The translations under genes and the position numbers were made by a program. Shown one piece after another: positions 33,542 to 43,461 of a stretch of 64,000 nucleotides of DNA; position 1 is the first letter of the stretch; the number at the start of each line of letters is the position of its first letter. This DNA is from Streptomyces sp. A3M-1-3 (lineage in GTDB: Bacteria; Actinomycetota; Actinomycetes; Streptomycetales; Streptomycetaceae), in contig NZ_JANAVP010000008.1 of the NCBI RefSeq assembly GCF_024213665.1, forward strand, positions 1 to 64,000, written 5' to 3'. The notes under the pieces are model-generated. The model ran no database searches. It had not been told where the DNA came from and saw only the letters and a list, made by a program, of their open reading frames with translations.

Positions 33542-34606
33542 ATGACGGCACCGGCAGGCCGGTCTGCCGTGCGGGAGCGCGGCGGCGTGCCCGATGCGGC
33601 GGGTGTCATGGTGCTCGGCGCCTGCGCCGTGTGGTCGCTGCTGAGTGCGTACGGCCGGGAGGCGCGGCCCGAGGGCGTGCTGCTCGCCGTCCTCGCCGTC
33701 GCCGCGGGGTACGCGTGCGGGCGGATCTGCGGTTCCCTGCTGCCGGTCGCCGCCGCGGCCACCGTCGCGCTTGCCGCGCTCGGCCTGGCCCTCGCCTCCC
33801 CCGACGGCATCCACGGCATCCCCGCTACGACCGCCGCCCCGGCCCCCGGTCACACGGGCGCGGACGCCGCCCTGTCGGCACTGGCGGCGGGCGCCGCGTG
33901 CTGCGCCGCCTCGGCGGCCGGGCCGCCGGTGCTGCGGTTCGCGCTCCGGCTGCTCGCCCTGGGTATCGCCGGCGCGGCGGCCGCCCTCGGCTCGGCCGCC
34001 GGGTGCTTGGCGGCGCTGGGGGTGCTGCTCTGCTCGCTGGCGGCGTCCCGGATGCGGCGCCGGCTGGTGGGCCTGGCGGGGCTGGCGCTCGCCGCCGGGC
34101 TGATGGCCGGCCTGTCCTGGGCCGTCGCGGAGGACGCCCTGCCGGACGGCCTGTCCGTGTCCCTCGAAGGCCATCTGACCCGGAACCGGGTGCTGCTCTG
34201 GGAGGACGCGGTCGAACTGGCCAAGGAGTATCCCGTGCTGGGGGCTGGGCCGGACCGGTTCGGGGGGCTCAGCCCCACCGCCCAGCAGTCACCGGAGTCG
34301 GACGGCAAGCCGCACTCGGCCGCGCTGCAACAGGCGGCGGAACAGGGAGTCGTGGGGGTGGCCCTGCTGGGCGCCGCGTTCGGCTGGGTGCTGTACGGGC
34401 TGTGGCGGTCGCCGCGTCCGACACCGGTGGTACTCACCGCGGGGGCGGCGCTGACCGCGCTGGCGGCGTTCGCGAGCGTGGGAAACGCGCTGAGCTTCAC
34501 CCCGGTAACGGCGGGCGCGGGCCTGCTGGCGGGCCTGGCAACAGCCCGTCCGCTACGCGAGGACGCCCCGGAACCCCGCCTGGAACCAACACGCCGTTCC
34601 TCTTGA
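33542..34606 (+). CDS. O-antigen ligase/polymerase-like membrane protein
   Basis: A 354-residue protein with about nine hydrophobic segments and a large loop with HLTRNRVLLWEDAVELAKEYPVLGAGPDRFG. This is typical of the Wzy_C/O-antigen ligase family, where such a loop precedes an H-[ST]-x-x-L motif; here KPHSAALQQAAEQGVVG. It may join or polymerise surface sugars. ATG at 33542 is a likely start. Divergent from lnt across 180 bp. Confidence 0.75.
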   Translation: MTAPAGRSAVRERGGVPDAAGVMVLGACAVWSLLSAYGREARPEGVLLAVLAVAAGYACGRICGSLLPVAAAATVALAALGLALASPDGIHGIPATTAAPAPGHTGADAALSALAAGAACCAASAAGPPVLRFALRLLALGIAGAAAALGSAAGCLAALGVLLCSLAASRMRRRLVGLAGLALAAGLMAGLSWAVAEDALPDGLSVSLEGHLTRNRVLLWEDAVELAKEYPVLGAGPDRFGGLSPTAQQSPESDGKPHSAALQQAAEQGVVGVALLGAAFGWVLYGLWRSPRPTPVVLTAGAALTALAAFASVGNALSFTPVTAGAGLLAGLATARPLREDAPEPRLEPTRRSS

Positions 34607-35295
34607 CTGAGCAGGAGTGAGCCCGCTCAGCCGCACGCCCCGAACGGTCTTGGGCGCACTGGTCCCCGGCGTACTCAACCCCCGGGGCGGCGACACGATC
34701 CTGTGCGTGGTCCGGGCCCGGGAGGTCGGTTCCCTGCGCGATCCGGCCCAATGGGTACGGCCAGAGGCGACGGGGAGGCCCTGAACCATCACTCCGGTGG
34801 AGCGGGGGCCCCGCACGCCGACGCCGTACCCGGCGTCCCAGATCACACGATCACGTTAACCCGGACGGCCCAGGACGCCGCAAGCCCGGAAGCCGACCAT
34901 CACACGATCGAGTTAGACCGCCCTCGTGCACGCTCCCCGGCAAGCAGCTGACGACCCCCACGCCTGACGCCGCACGGCCTGCCATCCCCACGGGCCGCCC
35001 CGCCCGCCCCGCGGAGCGCGGCACCGGCGTGAGCGCCGCTGTCGCGTCACCCTCCGCCGGTTCGTGGCCGCCGCCGGGGCACCCCAGCCGCAGGCCACAG
35101 ATCCCGCCTCACAGGGCTGGCCGCTCTCCCCGCCGGACCGGCCGCGCGCGGGGCAACAACGGGCGGCCTGAGCGCCGCTGTCGCGTCAGTCTCCGCCGAC
35201 GTCCTGGCCGGCGTCGGGGGAACGATCGCCGGCCGCAGATTCCGCCGGTCGCCGGCCCCCGCCGGACCGTCCGTCACCGCTCCCGCGCGGAGCGC
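34607..35295. other. 689-bp non-coding region with a direct repeat
   Basis: No convincing gene lies in either strand. A 20-bp sequence starting TGAGCGCCGCTG occurs exactly at 35030-35049 and 35169-35188, and the flanking bases are also related over about 100 bp, so a unit of about 139 bp was duplicated and has since diverged. Further left, two short related pieces with ACACGATC and GTTA occur near 34848 and 34905. Confidence 0.6.
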
Positions 35296-35856
35296 CTACG
35301 CCTCGGCGGTTGTGCCGCCCGGTGGCATGCGGAGGAGGGTGCGGATGATGCGTACCGCCGCCTCCGCGTCGTCGACCGTCACCGTGAAGTCCCGGCCGTC
35401 GCCCAGGCTGAGCACGAGGCCCTCGCCTCGGCGTACGACCACGGCGGTGCCCATGCCGGGCCGCCAGCGGTAGCCCCAGCCGCCCCACTGGCGGGGCGTG
35501 ACCTTCGGGGCGAACTCGGCGCGCACCACGTGCGCGAGCAGGATGCGTCTGCGGGGCACGCCCATGTGACCGCACCGGACCTCAAACGCGTCCCGGTCCA
35601 CCGTTACCGCCACATGGACGAACGCCAGGGTGCCGTAGAGCATGATCAGCCCGGCTGCGACACAGCCGACCACCGACATCAGCAGGGGTGCCAGTCCGGA
35701 GGTCCAGCTGGAGGCGACTGCCAGTGCGATGCCGAGCGCCACGCATGCGGCACCGGCGGCGGCGAACAGCCACTGCACACGGTTGGTGGCGCGGCCGCTC
35801 CAGAGCTCGGGCGGGGGCTCGATGATGCCCCCCTCGACGCGGAGGTGGTGCTTCAT
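35296..35856 (-). CDS. Two-helix membrane protein with PH-like cytosolic domain
   Basis: A 186-residue protein with two central transmembrane segments (WLFAAAGAACVALGIALAV and LLMSVVGCVAAGLIMLYGTL) and a C-terminal beta-rich domain (VTVDRDAFEVRCGHMGVPRR, MGTAVVVRRGEGLVLSL, FTVTVDDAEAAVRII). The layout is that of small actinobacterial membrane proteins with a bacterial PH-like domain. Function unknown. Confidence 0.75.
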   Translation of the reverse strand: MKHHLRVEGGIIEPPPELWSGRATNRVQWLFAAAGAACVALGIALAVASSWTSGLAPLLMSVVGCVAAGLIMLYGTLAFVHVAVTVDRDAFEVRCGHMGVPRRRILLAHVVRAEFAPKVTPRQWGGWGYRWRPGMGTAVVVRRGEGLVLSLGDGRDFTVTVDDAEAAVRIIRTLLRMPPGGTTAEA

Positions 35857-35925
35857 GGCAAGCAGCGTACCTACGATCCGGTCCCGTAGCAGCTCGTCAC
35901 TCAGAGTGAACGGACAGTGCGTCCG

Positions 35926-36714
35926 TCAGCGCACCGGGGCCGCCGTTCCGACGAGCAGGCGGCCTTCCGCGTACGTCAGAGCCTGGCCCGGAAGCTCCGC
36001 GTCGCGGCCGCTGAGCAGGACCGTCAGCCGACGGCTCGGGTCCGCGTCCGGGGCGGGCAGTGCGCCGATGCGGCGCAGCGCCTGGGCGGCGACGGCATCC
36101 GCGGAGCCGTGCAGCACGACCGGCGGCAGGTCCGGCGGCTGGACGGCCGCCCGGATGCGCTCGGCGACCAGCTCGTAGTGCGTGCAGCCGAGGACGACGG
36201 CTCGTACATCACCCGGAGTGAGCGCGGCGGCGGCCGCCACGGTCCGGTCGATGGCGGCTTCGTCGGCCTCTTGTACGGCGTCCGCGAGCCCGGGGCACGG
36301 CACCTCGGCGACCGCGACACCGTCCGCGAACGCGCTGATCAGCCCGCGCTGGTAGGGACTGCCGGTGGTGGCCGGGGTCGCCCAGATCGCGACCGGGCCG
36401 CCGCCGGCTGCGGCCGGCTTGATGGCCGGTACGGTCCCGATGACCGGGATGTGCGGTTCCAGCTCGTCGCGGAGCGCGGGCAGCGCGTGCACCGAGGCGG
36501 TGTTGCACGCGACGATCAGTGCGTCGGGGCCGTGCGCCGCCGCGGCCCGGGCCACGGCCACCGCGCGCTCGGTGACATCGGCGGGCGTGCGCGGGCCCCA
36601 GGGCAAGCCGTCGGGGTCGCAGGAGAGGACGAGATCGGCGTCCGGCCGCAGCCGGCGTACGGCTGCGGCGGCCGCGAGCAGGCCGATTCCGGAGTCCATG
36701 AGCGCGATCTTCAT
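35926..36714 (-). CDS. Glutamate/aspartate racemase-family protein
   Basis: A 262-residue member of the Asp/Glu racemase superfamily. The two catalytic cysteines sit in VACNTASVHALP and VLGCTHYELV, and the N-terminus reads MKIALMDSGIGLL, as in MurI. It may make D-glutamate, but parts of the MurI core are loose, so it may be a paralogue with another substrate. Start at 36714; the longer frame to 37146 overlaps the divergent glycosyltransferase gene. Confidence 0.8.
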   Translation of the reverse strand: MKIALMDSGIGLLAAAAAVRRLRPDADLVLSCDPDGLPWGPRTPADVTERAVAVARAAAAHGPDALIVACNTASVHALPALRDELEPHIPVIGTVPAIKPAAAGGGPVAIWATPATTGSPYQRGLISAFADGVAVAEVPCPGLADAVQEADEAAIDRTVAAAAALTPGDVRAVVLGCTHYELVAERIRAAVQPPDLPPVVLHGSADAVAAQALRRIGALPAPDADPSRRLTVLLSGRDAELPGQALTYAEGRLLVGTAAPVR

Positions 36715-36772
36715 CCGGTCACCATAGTCGACAGCCCTTGCGTTCCCTGGCGGGTGGGGCAGACTGCGGCGG

Positions 36773-37948
36773 GTGAGCGCCGTTACCTGGACCGCACTGG
36801 GATCGCTGGCCGCGTGGCTGTGGTTGCTACTGGGGCACGGGTTCTTCTGGCGTACGGACGTACGCCTGCCGCCCCGCACGGACCCGCCCCGGTGGCCCTC
36901 GGTCGCCGTCGTGGTGCCGGCCAGGGACGAGGCGGAGATGCTGCCGGCGAGCCTGCCTTCGCTGCTCGCCCAGGAATACCCCGGGGACGCGGAGATCTTC
37001 CTCATCGACGACGGGAGTTCCGACGGCACGGGCAAACTGGCCCGGGACCTGTCCGTTCGGTTCGGAGGGCTGCCGCTGACCGTCGCCTCTCCCGGCGAGC
37101 CGGAGCCCGGCTGGACGGGGAAGCTGTGGGCGCTGCGGCACGGCATCGCTCTGGCCCGCGCGGCCGGGGAGCCGCACTATCTGCTGCTGACGGACGCGGA
37201 CATCGCTCATGAGCCGGACAGTCTGCGGGAGTTGGTGGCCGCGGCCCGGTCGGCGGATCTCGACCTGGTCTCCCAGATGGCCCGGCTGCGCATCGCGAGC
37301 GGCTGGGAGCGGCTTGTCGTTCCGGCGTTCGTCTACTTCTTCGCCCAGCTCTATCCCTTCCGGTGGGTCAACCGGCAGCGCGGGCGGACGGCCGCGGCGG
37401 CGGGCGGCTGTGTGCTGCTGCGCACCGAGGCCGCCGTACGGGCCGGGATCCCGGCGAGCATCCGGCAGGCGGTGATCGACGACGTCTCGCTCGCCCGGGC
37501 CGTGCGGCGCAGCGGCGGCACGATCTGGCTCGGGCTCGCCGAACGCGTGGACAGCGTGCGTCCGTATCCCCGGCTGAGCGATCTGTGGCGGATGGTGTCG
37601 CGGAGCGCGTACGCACAACTGCGGCACAACCCCCTCCTACTGCTGGGGACCGTCGTGGGCCTCGCGGTGGTGTACCTCGCGCCCCCGGTCGCTCTGTGCG
37701 CCGGGGTGCTGTCCGGTCACGCCCCCGCCGCCTGGGCGGGGGGCCTGGCGTGGCTGCTGATGACGGGGTCGTACGTCCCGATGCTCCACTACTACCGGCA
37801 GTCGCTGTGGCTCGCGCCACTGCTGCCGTTCACGGCGGCGCTGTATGTGCTGATGACCGTCGACTCGGCTGTGCAGCACTACCGCGGCCGCGGCGCGGCC
37901 TGGAAGGGGCGGACCTACTCCAGGCCGCAGGCCGCCCCGGACCGATGA
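36773..37948 (+). CDS. Glycosyltransferase family 2, HpnB-like
   Basis: A 391-residue membrane-anchored GT2 enzyme. The N-terminal anchor is followed by VAVVVPARDEAEMLPASLPSL, EIFLIDDGSSDGT, LLLTDADIAHEP (metal-binding DxD) and, later, DDVSLARAVRRSGG, with three C-terminal transmembrane helices. The spacing matches the hopene-associated glycosyltransferase HpnB. No hopanoid genes are in this window. GTG start at 36773. Confidence 0.85.
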   Translation: MSAVTWTALGSLAAWLWLLLGHGFFWRTDVRLPPRTDPPRWPSVAVVVPARDEAEMLPASLPSLLAQEYPGDAEIFLIDDGSSDGTGKLARDLSVRFGGLPLTVASPGEPEPGWTGKLWALRHGIALARAAGEPHYLLLTDADIAHEPDSLRELVAAARSADLDLVSQMARLRIASGWERLVVPAFVYFFAQLYPFRWVNRQRGRTAAAAGGCVLLRTEAAVRAGIPASIRQAVIDDVSLARAVRRSGGTIWLGLAERVDSVRPYPRLSDLWRMVSRSAYAQLRHNPLLLLGTVVGLAVVYLAPPVALCAGVLSGHAPAAWAGGLAWLLMTGSYVPMLHYYRQSLWLAPLLPFTAALYVLMTVDSAVQHYRGRGAAWKGRTYSRPQAAPDR

Positions 37949-37961
37949 GCGCTCGGCACCG

Positions 37962-39266
37962 TCACTTCCTGCCCGGCGTCCAGTTCATGCCCCAGCCGTA
38001 GGTGTAGTCCATGGTGCGCTGCGGGCTCACTCCGCGCTCCGGTACGAGGAAGCGGGCCTCCCGCTGGACGACCAGGTCCGAGCCGGTGTTCGTGATGAGG
38101 GCGAGCGAGCAGACCGTCGAGGGGACGGTGCACTCGCCGAGCGAGAAGTCGATCGGTGCGCCGTTCAGCGGCTGGAGGGTGACCGTCGCGTCCAGATCAG
38201 CGAAGCTGCGCGCGCCCTCGTAGATCGTCACGAAGATGACAACGCGTCGGAGCTTGTCCTTGTGGTCCAGGTTGATGGTGAGGTTCTCGCCGCTGGCCGA
38301 CCCGCCGGTGCGGTCGTCGCCGTCGAGGTGGATGAAGGGCGGCTGGTGCAGCGAGCCGAAGGCGTTGCCGAGCGCCTGGACGACTCCCTTGCGGCCGTCG
38401 GTCAGTTCGTACAGCGCGCACAGGTCGAGGTCGAGGTCCGCGTGCATGGCGACGGCCCGGCCGAGCTTGGCGCCCCAGCCCTTGAACTGCTTGCGTACCT
38501 GCCAGCTGAGGTTGACCCGCATGGCGCCCGAGGTGCCGCCCTGCTTGGTGAGGGAGACGGAGGGGGCCTCCTTGGTCAGCGTCACCTTGGTCAGCCGTAC
38601 GGGGCCGGCCGGCGCCGCGGCGGCCTGCGCGGGAGCCGCGACGGGAGCCGGGGGAGCCGACTGCACCGGCGGCGCGACGGGGGCGGGAGCCGGGGCCGGG
38701 GCGGCGACGGGTGCGGCGGCCGGTGCGGCGGCCTGCTGCGGTTCGTCCACACTGATCCCGAAGTCCCTTGCCAGGCCCTCGAGTCCACTGCTGTAGCCCT
38801 GCCCCACCGCCCGGAACTTCCAGGCGCCCTGGCGGCGGTAGAGCTCGCCGAGGACGAATGCCGTCTCGACGGTGGCGTCCTCGCTGTCGAAGCGCGCGAC
38901 CTCCGAGCCGTTCGCCGCGTCGACGACCCTGACGTAGAGGCCGGGCACCTGCCCGAAGCTGCCGCCGTCCGAGGAGGCCGCGAGCACCACCGTCTCGATG
39001 GCGGGCTCCACACGCGCGAGATCGACGGAGAGCGTGTCAGTCACGCCGTCGCCGGCCGTCGCCTTCCCTTCGTGGCGCACCGCGCCCGAGGAGTGGACCG
39101 CCTGGTTGTAGAAGACGAAGTCCGCGTCGGAGCGGACCTTTCCCGAAACGAGCAGCAGAGCCGAGGCGTCCACGTCCGGCACACCCCCCGCCCCTGAACG
39201 CCAGCCCAATTCCACGCGCACGGCCTGTGCCGGCACGGAAACGTTCGTTCCCTTACGCATTGACAT
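37962..39266 (-). CDS. TerD-family protein with two domains
   Basis: A 434-residue protein with a TerD domain (about 1-185: [31 protein letters not shown]) and a second, TerA-like domain (about 255-434: [38 protein letters not shown]). A 60-residue Ala/Pro linker lies between. TerD domains bind calcium and act in tellurite-resistance and stress systems. The ATG at 39266 has GGGGGCGAG directly upstream; two other ATGs are near. Confidence 0.88.
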   Translation of the reverse strand: MSMRKGTNVSVPAQAVRVELGWRSGAGGVPDVDASALLLVSGKVRSDADFVFYNQAVHSSGAVRHEGKATAGDGVTDTLSVDLARVEPAIETVVLAASSDGGSFGQVPGLYVRVVDAANGSEVARFDSEDATVETAFVLGELYRRQGAWKFRAVGQGYSSGLEGLARDFGISVDEPQQAAAPAAAPVAAPAPAPAPVAPPVQSAPPAPVAAPAQAAAAPAGPVRLTKVTLTKEAPSVSLTKQGGTSGAMRVNLSWQVRKQFKGWGAKLGRAVAMHADLDLDLCALYELTDGRKGVVQALGNAFGSLHQPPFIHLDGDDRTGGSASGENLTINLDHKDKLRRVVIFVTIYEGARSFADLDATVTLQPLNGAPIDFSLGECTVPSTVCSLALITNTGSDLVVQREARFLVPERGVSPQRTMDYTYGWGMNWTPGRK

Positions 39267-39536
39267 GCTCGCCCCCATCGCGAGTCCGGGTGCCCGGAGA
39301 TTTCGTACGGCCAACCTAATCCCTGACGCCCGCCGGATCCCCGAAGGTCTCGGAAGATCGCCGGCCGACCCGCCGGTAACCCCCCACAACCTCGTCCTTT
39401 ACACGATCCGAACCCCTGCGGACGACCGATTTTCCCAAGTTCGCTCGCATTGGGGATCCCCGGTCACTCACCGCACAAGAAACAACCCTCTTATCGGGCT
39501 CCCCAACCAGCACATCGTGGGCTTAACTTATGTGCC

Positions 39537-39986
39537 ATGACCTCCCCCCGCGCCACCTATGGCGGCGGTTACTACTCCGCGCCGTCTTTCCCGGACACCC
39601 CGATCTACGACTCGCTGGTCGCAGAGCGGGGCACCCCGCAGATCGCCCCGATCCGGGTCCCCTCCGCGTACGACACCGGCAACAGCTACCTGCCGGCGCT
39701 CCCCTCGGCGCTGCCCGCCCTCCCGGCCGCGCCGTCCCAGTACCAGACGCCCCCGCACGCCTACCAGTACCAGCAGGCCATGCCGCAGCCCGTTCCGCTG
39801 CAGTACGCGCCCGCGCCGTACATCCCGCAGCAGCCCGCCGGGCCGCGCGGGTACCCGGGGGCCCAGCCGCAGCAGCAGCGTCCGGTCGCCACCGGGTACG
39901 AGGCCATGCGCCCTGCGGCCCCGCGCCCCGCGCCCGCGCCCTACGAGGACCCGTACGGCCGCCAGTACCAGAGCCGCGGATACTGA
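39537..39986 (+). CDS. Pro/Tyr/Gln-rich protein, DUF6643-like
   Basis: A 149-residue low-complexity protein starting MTSPRATYGGGYYSAPSFPD and ending in YGRQYQSRGY, of a kind conserved in Streptomyces with unknown function. No Shine-Dalgarno site precedes the ATG, but TAACTT (39524-39529) sits seven bases upstream like a -10 hexamer, so a leaderless transcript is possible. Disordered by composition. Confidence 0.75.
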   Translation: MTSPRATYGGGYYSAPSFPDTPIYDSLVAERGTPQIAPIRVPSAYDTGNSYLPALPSALPALPAAPSQYQTPPHAYQYQQAMPQPVPLQYAPAPYIPQQPAGPRGYPGAQPQQQRPVATGYEAMRPAAPRPAPAPYEDPYGRQYQSRGY

Positions 39987-40030
39987 CCTGAGGTCCGTCC
40001 TGCCGTCCCCGCGGCTGGCAGGATGGCCTC

Positions 40031-40855
40031 ATGTCGAACTCCTCTCTCCAATCGCTTCATGTCCACCCCGTCAAGTCGGTAGCGGGGTGTGCTCCCGGCG
40101 AGGTGGTCGTGGAGCCTTGGGGGCCGGCCGGGGACCGCAGGTGGGCGCTGATCGACGGTGACAGCAAGGTGGTCACCCAACGCCAGCAGCCACGCCTGGC
40201 GTTGGCGGCCGCCGAGCCGCTGCCCGGCGGCGGAATCCGGCTGACCGGGCCCGGTCTGGAGCCGTTGACCGTCGAGGTACCCGAGCCGTCCGGCACCACC
40301 GTGATGGAGATCTTCGGGCGGAAGGTCGAGGCCGTACTCGCGCACGAGGTCGCGCACGCGTGGTTCAGCGACCATCTGGGCGCCTCGGTCCGGCTGATGC
40401 ATCTCGACGACCCGGCGCACCGCAGGCCGGTCGACCCGGACTTCGCGCTGCCGGGCGAGACGGTGAGCTTCGCCGACGGCTATCCGCTGCTCGTCACCAC
40501 CGTCGCCTCGCTGGATGCCCTCAACTCGCTCATCGCACAGGGCGATCATCCCGACGACGGCCCGCTGCCCATGAACCGCTTCCGGCCGAACGCCGTCGTG
40601 GACGGCACGGCGCCCTGGGCCGAGGACGACTGGAAGCGCATCGCGATCGGCGAGGTCACCTTCCGGGTGGCAAAGCCCTGTGGCCGCTGTGTCATCACCA
40701 CCACCGACCAGCTCACCGCCGAGCGCGGCAAGGAGCCGTTGCGCACGCTCGCCCGTCACCGACGCTTCGGCGACCAGCTGGTCTTCGGCCAGAACCTCGT
40801 CCCCGAGACCACTGGGACGCTCCGGGTCGGCGACCCGGTGCGCGTACTCGCGTAG
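40031..40855 (+). CDS. MOSC-domain protein
   Basis: A 274-residue MOSC protein: an N-terminal beta-barrel (SLHVHPVKSVAGCAPGE, DRRWALIDGDSKVVTQRQ) and the MOSC domain with NRFRPNAVV and the Cys-containing KPCGRCVITT. Family members bind molybdenum cofactor and include amidoxime-reducing enzymes. The ATG lies 44 bases after the preceding gene. Confidence 0.9.
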   Translation: MSNSSLQSLHVHPVKSVAGCAPGEVVVEPWGPAGDRRWALIDGDSKVVTQRQQPRLALAAAEPLPGGGIRLTGPGLEPLTVEVPEPSGTTVMEIFGRKVEAVLAHEVAHAWFSDHLGASVRLMHLDDPAHRRPVDPDFALPGETVSFADGYPLLVTTVASLDALNSLIAQGDHPDDGPLPMNRFRPNAVVDGTAPWAEDDWKRIAIGEVTFRVAKPCGRCVITTTDQLTAERGKEPLRTLARHRRFGDQLVFGQNLVPETTGTLRVGDPVRVLA

Positions 40856-41049
40856 GGCCCGCCCCTGCGGCGGCTGATGCATCGGCAGTACGTCCGGCTG
40901 GACCGGGCCTGGGCCGCGGCCGGTCCGGAATGGGGCCGTACCGGCGCGGGCAGCTGACCTGTCAACTCGCGCGCCCCGCGCGCGCTACGGTGGACCGGAC
41001 AAGGGCCTAGATCAGTCGCGTCCGTTCGAGGTGGGGGCACAGCAGCGCC

Positions 41050-43461
41050 ATGGCACAGGGCACGGTCCAGGTGACGCACACCGGCTCGTCGAGGTGGCGC
41101 CGCCGCACGGGCGAGTACGCCTCCCTCGCCGCGGCCCTGGAGGCCGCCGGAGACGGCGACGTCCTGTCCATCGCCCCCGGCACCTACCGCGAGAACCTCG
41201 TCGTGCGCCGCGCGGTCACGCTGCGCGGCCCCGACGGGACGGCCGGCTCGGTACGGATCGCCCCGGTGGACGGTGTCGCTCTCACCGTGCACGCCTCCGC
41301 GACCGTGCAGGACCTGTATCTGGAAGGCCAGGACTCGGCCGCCCCCGCGCTGCTCATCGAGGACGGCGCCCCCGAACTGTCCGGTCTGCGGGTGGTCACG
41401 CGTTCCGCCGCCGGCATCGAGGTACGGGGCGGCGCCAGGCCGACCGTCCGCCGCTGCACGGTCGACAACCCGGGCGGGGTCGGAATCGCCGTGCTCGACG
41501 GCGGGGGCGGGGTGTTCGAGGAGTGCGAGGTCGTCTCCGCGGGCCAGTCCGGCGTCTCGGTACGCGGCGGCGGGCACCCGCGCCTGGAGCGCTGCCGGGT
41601 GCACCACTCCTCCGGCGCCGGGCTGGCCGTCAACGGCGAGGGCAGCGGCCTGGACGCGATCGGCTGCGAGGTGTACGAGATCAAGGGCACCGGAGTGCAG
41701 ATCGCGTCGCGGGCCGGCGCGCATCTCACCGACTGCAGCGTGCACCGGACTTCGGCCGACGGCATCACCCTGGACACCGACGCCGTCCTCACCCTCTCCG
41801 ACTGCGACATCCACGACATCCCCGAGAACGCGGTCGACCTGCGCTCCCGCTCGGTCCTGACGCTGACCCGCTCGACCGTGCGCCGGTTCGGCCGCAACGG
41901 GCTGTCGGTGTGGGACCCGGGCACCCGGGTGGATGCCAACCAGTGCGAGATCCACGACAGTACGGGCGACTATCCGGCGGTCTGGATCAGCGACGGGGCT
42001 ACCGCCGTGCTCGACTCATGCCGGGTGCACGACGTGCCGGACGCCCTCTTCGTCCTGGACCGCGGCTCGCGCGCCGAAGTCGTCGACAGCGATCTGTCCC
42101 AGGTCCGCAACACGGCCGTCTCGGTGAGCGACGGGGCGACCGCGCAGCTCGACGACTGCCGGATCCGGGAGGCTTCGACCGGCGCCTGGTTCCGTGACCA
42201 CGGCAGCGGCGGCACCCTCGCCAACTGCACCATCGACGGCGCCCAGACCGGTGTCATCGTCACCAAGGGCGCGGACCCCACCCTGGAACGCTGCACGGTC
42301 ACCTCGCCCGCCGAGGCCGGGTTCTACGTCTCCGCCGCAGGACGCGGCACGTTCCGCGGCTGCCGGGTGACGGACAGCGGGGGCTTCGGCTTCCACGTCA
42401 TCGACGGCTGCCGTACGACGCTGACCCGCTGCCACACCGAGCGGTGCACGCGCGGGGGGTACGAGTTCTCGGAGGACAGCCCGTTCGTCGAGGACTGCAC
42501 GAGCGACGAGAGCGGCGTACGGTCCTCCGGGTACGAGCCGCCGGCGCCCGCGGTGCAGACCGCTGCCGCGGCCCAGACGCCCGGACTGCTCTCCGCGGTG
42601 CCCGGCCCGCGCGCCGTGCAGACCGCGCCGGGACCGGCGGCGCCTGCCGTACGCGGCTCGAAGGCCGTCCTCGGTGAACTCGACACCCTGGTGGGCCTGG
42701 AGAGCGTCAAGCGCGAGGTGCGCGCCCTCACCGACATGATCGAGGTCGGCCGGCGCAGGCAGCAGGCCGGCCTGAAGGCCGCGTCGGCGCGCCGGCACCT
42801 GGTCTTCACCGGCTCCCCCGGCACCGGCAAGACCACGGTGGCCCGGCTGTACGGCGAGATCCTCGCCTCCCTCGGGGTACTGGAGCGGGGGCACCTGGTG
42901 GAGGTCTCGCGCGTCGACCTGGTCGGCGAGCACATCGGCTCGACGGCGATCCGTACCCAGGAGGCGTTCGACCGGGCGCGCGGCGGTGTGCTGTTCATCG
43001 ACGAGGCGTACGCCCTCTCGCCCGAGGACTCCGGGCGTGACTTCGGCCGGGAGGCCATCGACACGCTGGTGAAGCTGATGGAGGACCACCGGGAGGCGGT
43101 GGTGGTCATCGTCGCCGGGTACACCGCCGAGATGGAGCGCTTCCTGTCGGTCAACCCTGGTGTCGCGTCCCGTTTCTCACGGACCATCAGGTTCAGCGAC
43201 TACGCCCCCGAGGAGTTGCTGCGGATCGTTGAGCAGCAGGCCGAGGAGCACGAGTACCGGCTCGGCAGCGGCGCCGCCGAGGCGCTGCTGAAATACTTCA
43301 CCGTCCTGCCCAAGGGGCCCGCGTTCGGCAACGGCCGGACCGCGCGCCAGACCTTCGAGTCGATGGTCGAGCGGCACGCGGGCCGGGTCGCACAGCTCAC
43401 CGAGCCCAGCACGGACGAACTCACCCTGCTGTACCCGGAGGATCTGCCGGAGCCTGTGTGA
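41050..43461 (+). CDS. Right-handed beta-helix protein fused to a CbxX-type AAA+ ATPase
   Basis: An 803-residue fusion. Residues about 20-490 form many parallel beta-helix turns with recurring CxV/CxI steps (RRCTVDNPGGVGI, EECEVVSAGQSGV, ERCRVHHSSGAGL, TDCSVHRTSADGI and others). After a Pro/Ala linker, the C-terminal 260 residues are a CbbX/EccA-type AAA+ ATPase: Walker A GSPGTGKT near 588, Walker B GGVLFIDEAYAL, sensor SRFSRTI. EccA-like ATPases act in type VII secretion and SpoVK-like remodelling. No secretion genes are beside it. GAGGTGGGGG precedes the ATG. Confidence 0.88.
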   Translation: MAQGTVQVTHTGSSRWRRRTGEYASLAAALEAAGDGDVLSIAPGTYRENLVVRRAVTLRGPDGTAGSVRIAPVDGVALTVHASATVQDLYLEGQDSAAPALLIEDGAPELSGLRVVTRSAAGIEVRGGARPTVRRCTVDNPGGVGIAVLDGGGGVFEECEVVSAGQSGVSVRGGGHPRLERCRVHHSSGAGLAVNGEGSGLDAIGCEVYEIKGTGVQIASRAGAHLTDCSVHRTSADGITLDTDAVLTLSDCDIHDIPENAVDLRSRSVLTLTRSTVRRFGRNGLSVWDPGTRVDANQCEIHDSTGDYPAVWISDGATAVLDSCRVHDVPDALFVLDRGSRAEVVDSDLSQVRNTAVSVSDGATAQLDDCRIREASTGAWFRDHGSGGTLANCTIDGAQTGVIVTKGADPTLERCTVTSPAEAGFYVSAAGRGTFRGCRVTDSGGFGFHVIDGCRTTLTRCHTERCTRGGYEFSEDSPFVEDCTSDESGVRSSGYEPPAPAVQTAAAAQTPGLLSAVPGPRAVQTAPGPAAPAVRGSKAVLGELDTLVGLESVKREVRALTDMIEVGRRRQQAGLKAASARRHLVFTGSPGTGKTTVARLYGEILASLGVLERGHLVEVSRVDLVGEHIGSTAIRTQEAFDRARGGVLFIDEAYALSPEDSGRDFGREAIDTLVKLMEDHREAVVVIVAGYTAEMERFLSVNPGVASRFSRTIRFSDYAPEELLRIVEQQAEEHEYRLGSGAAEALLKYFTVLPKGPAFGNGRTARQTFESMVERHAGRVAQLTEPSTDELTLLYPEDLPEPV

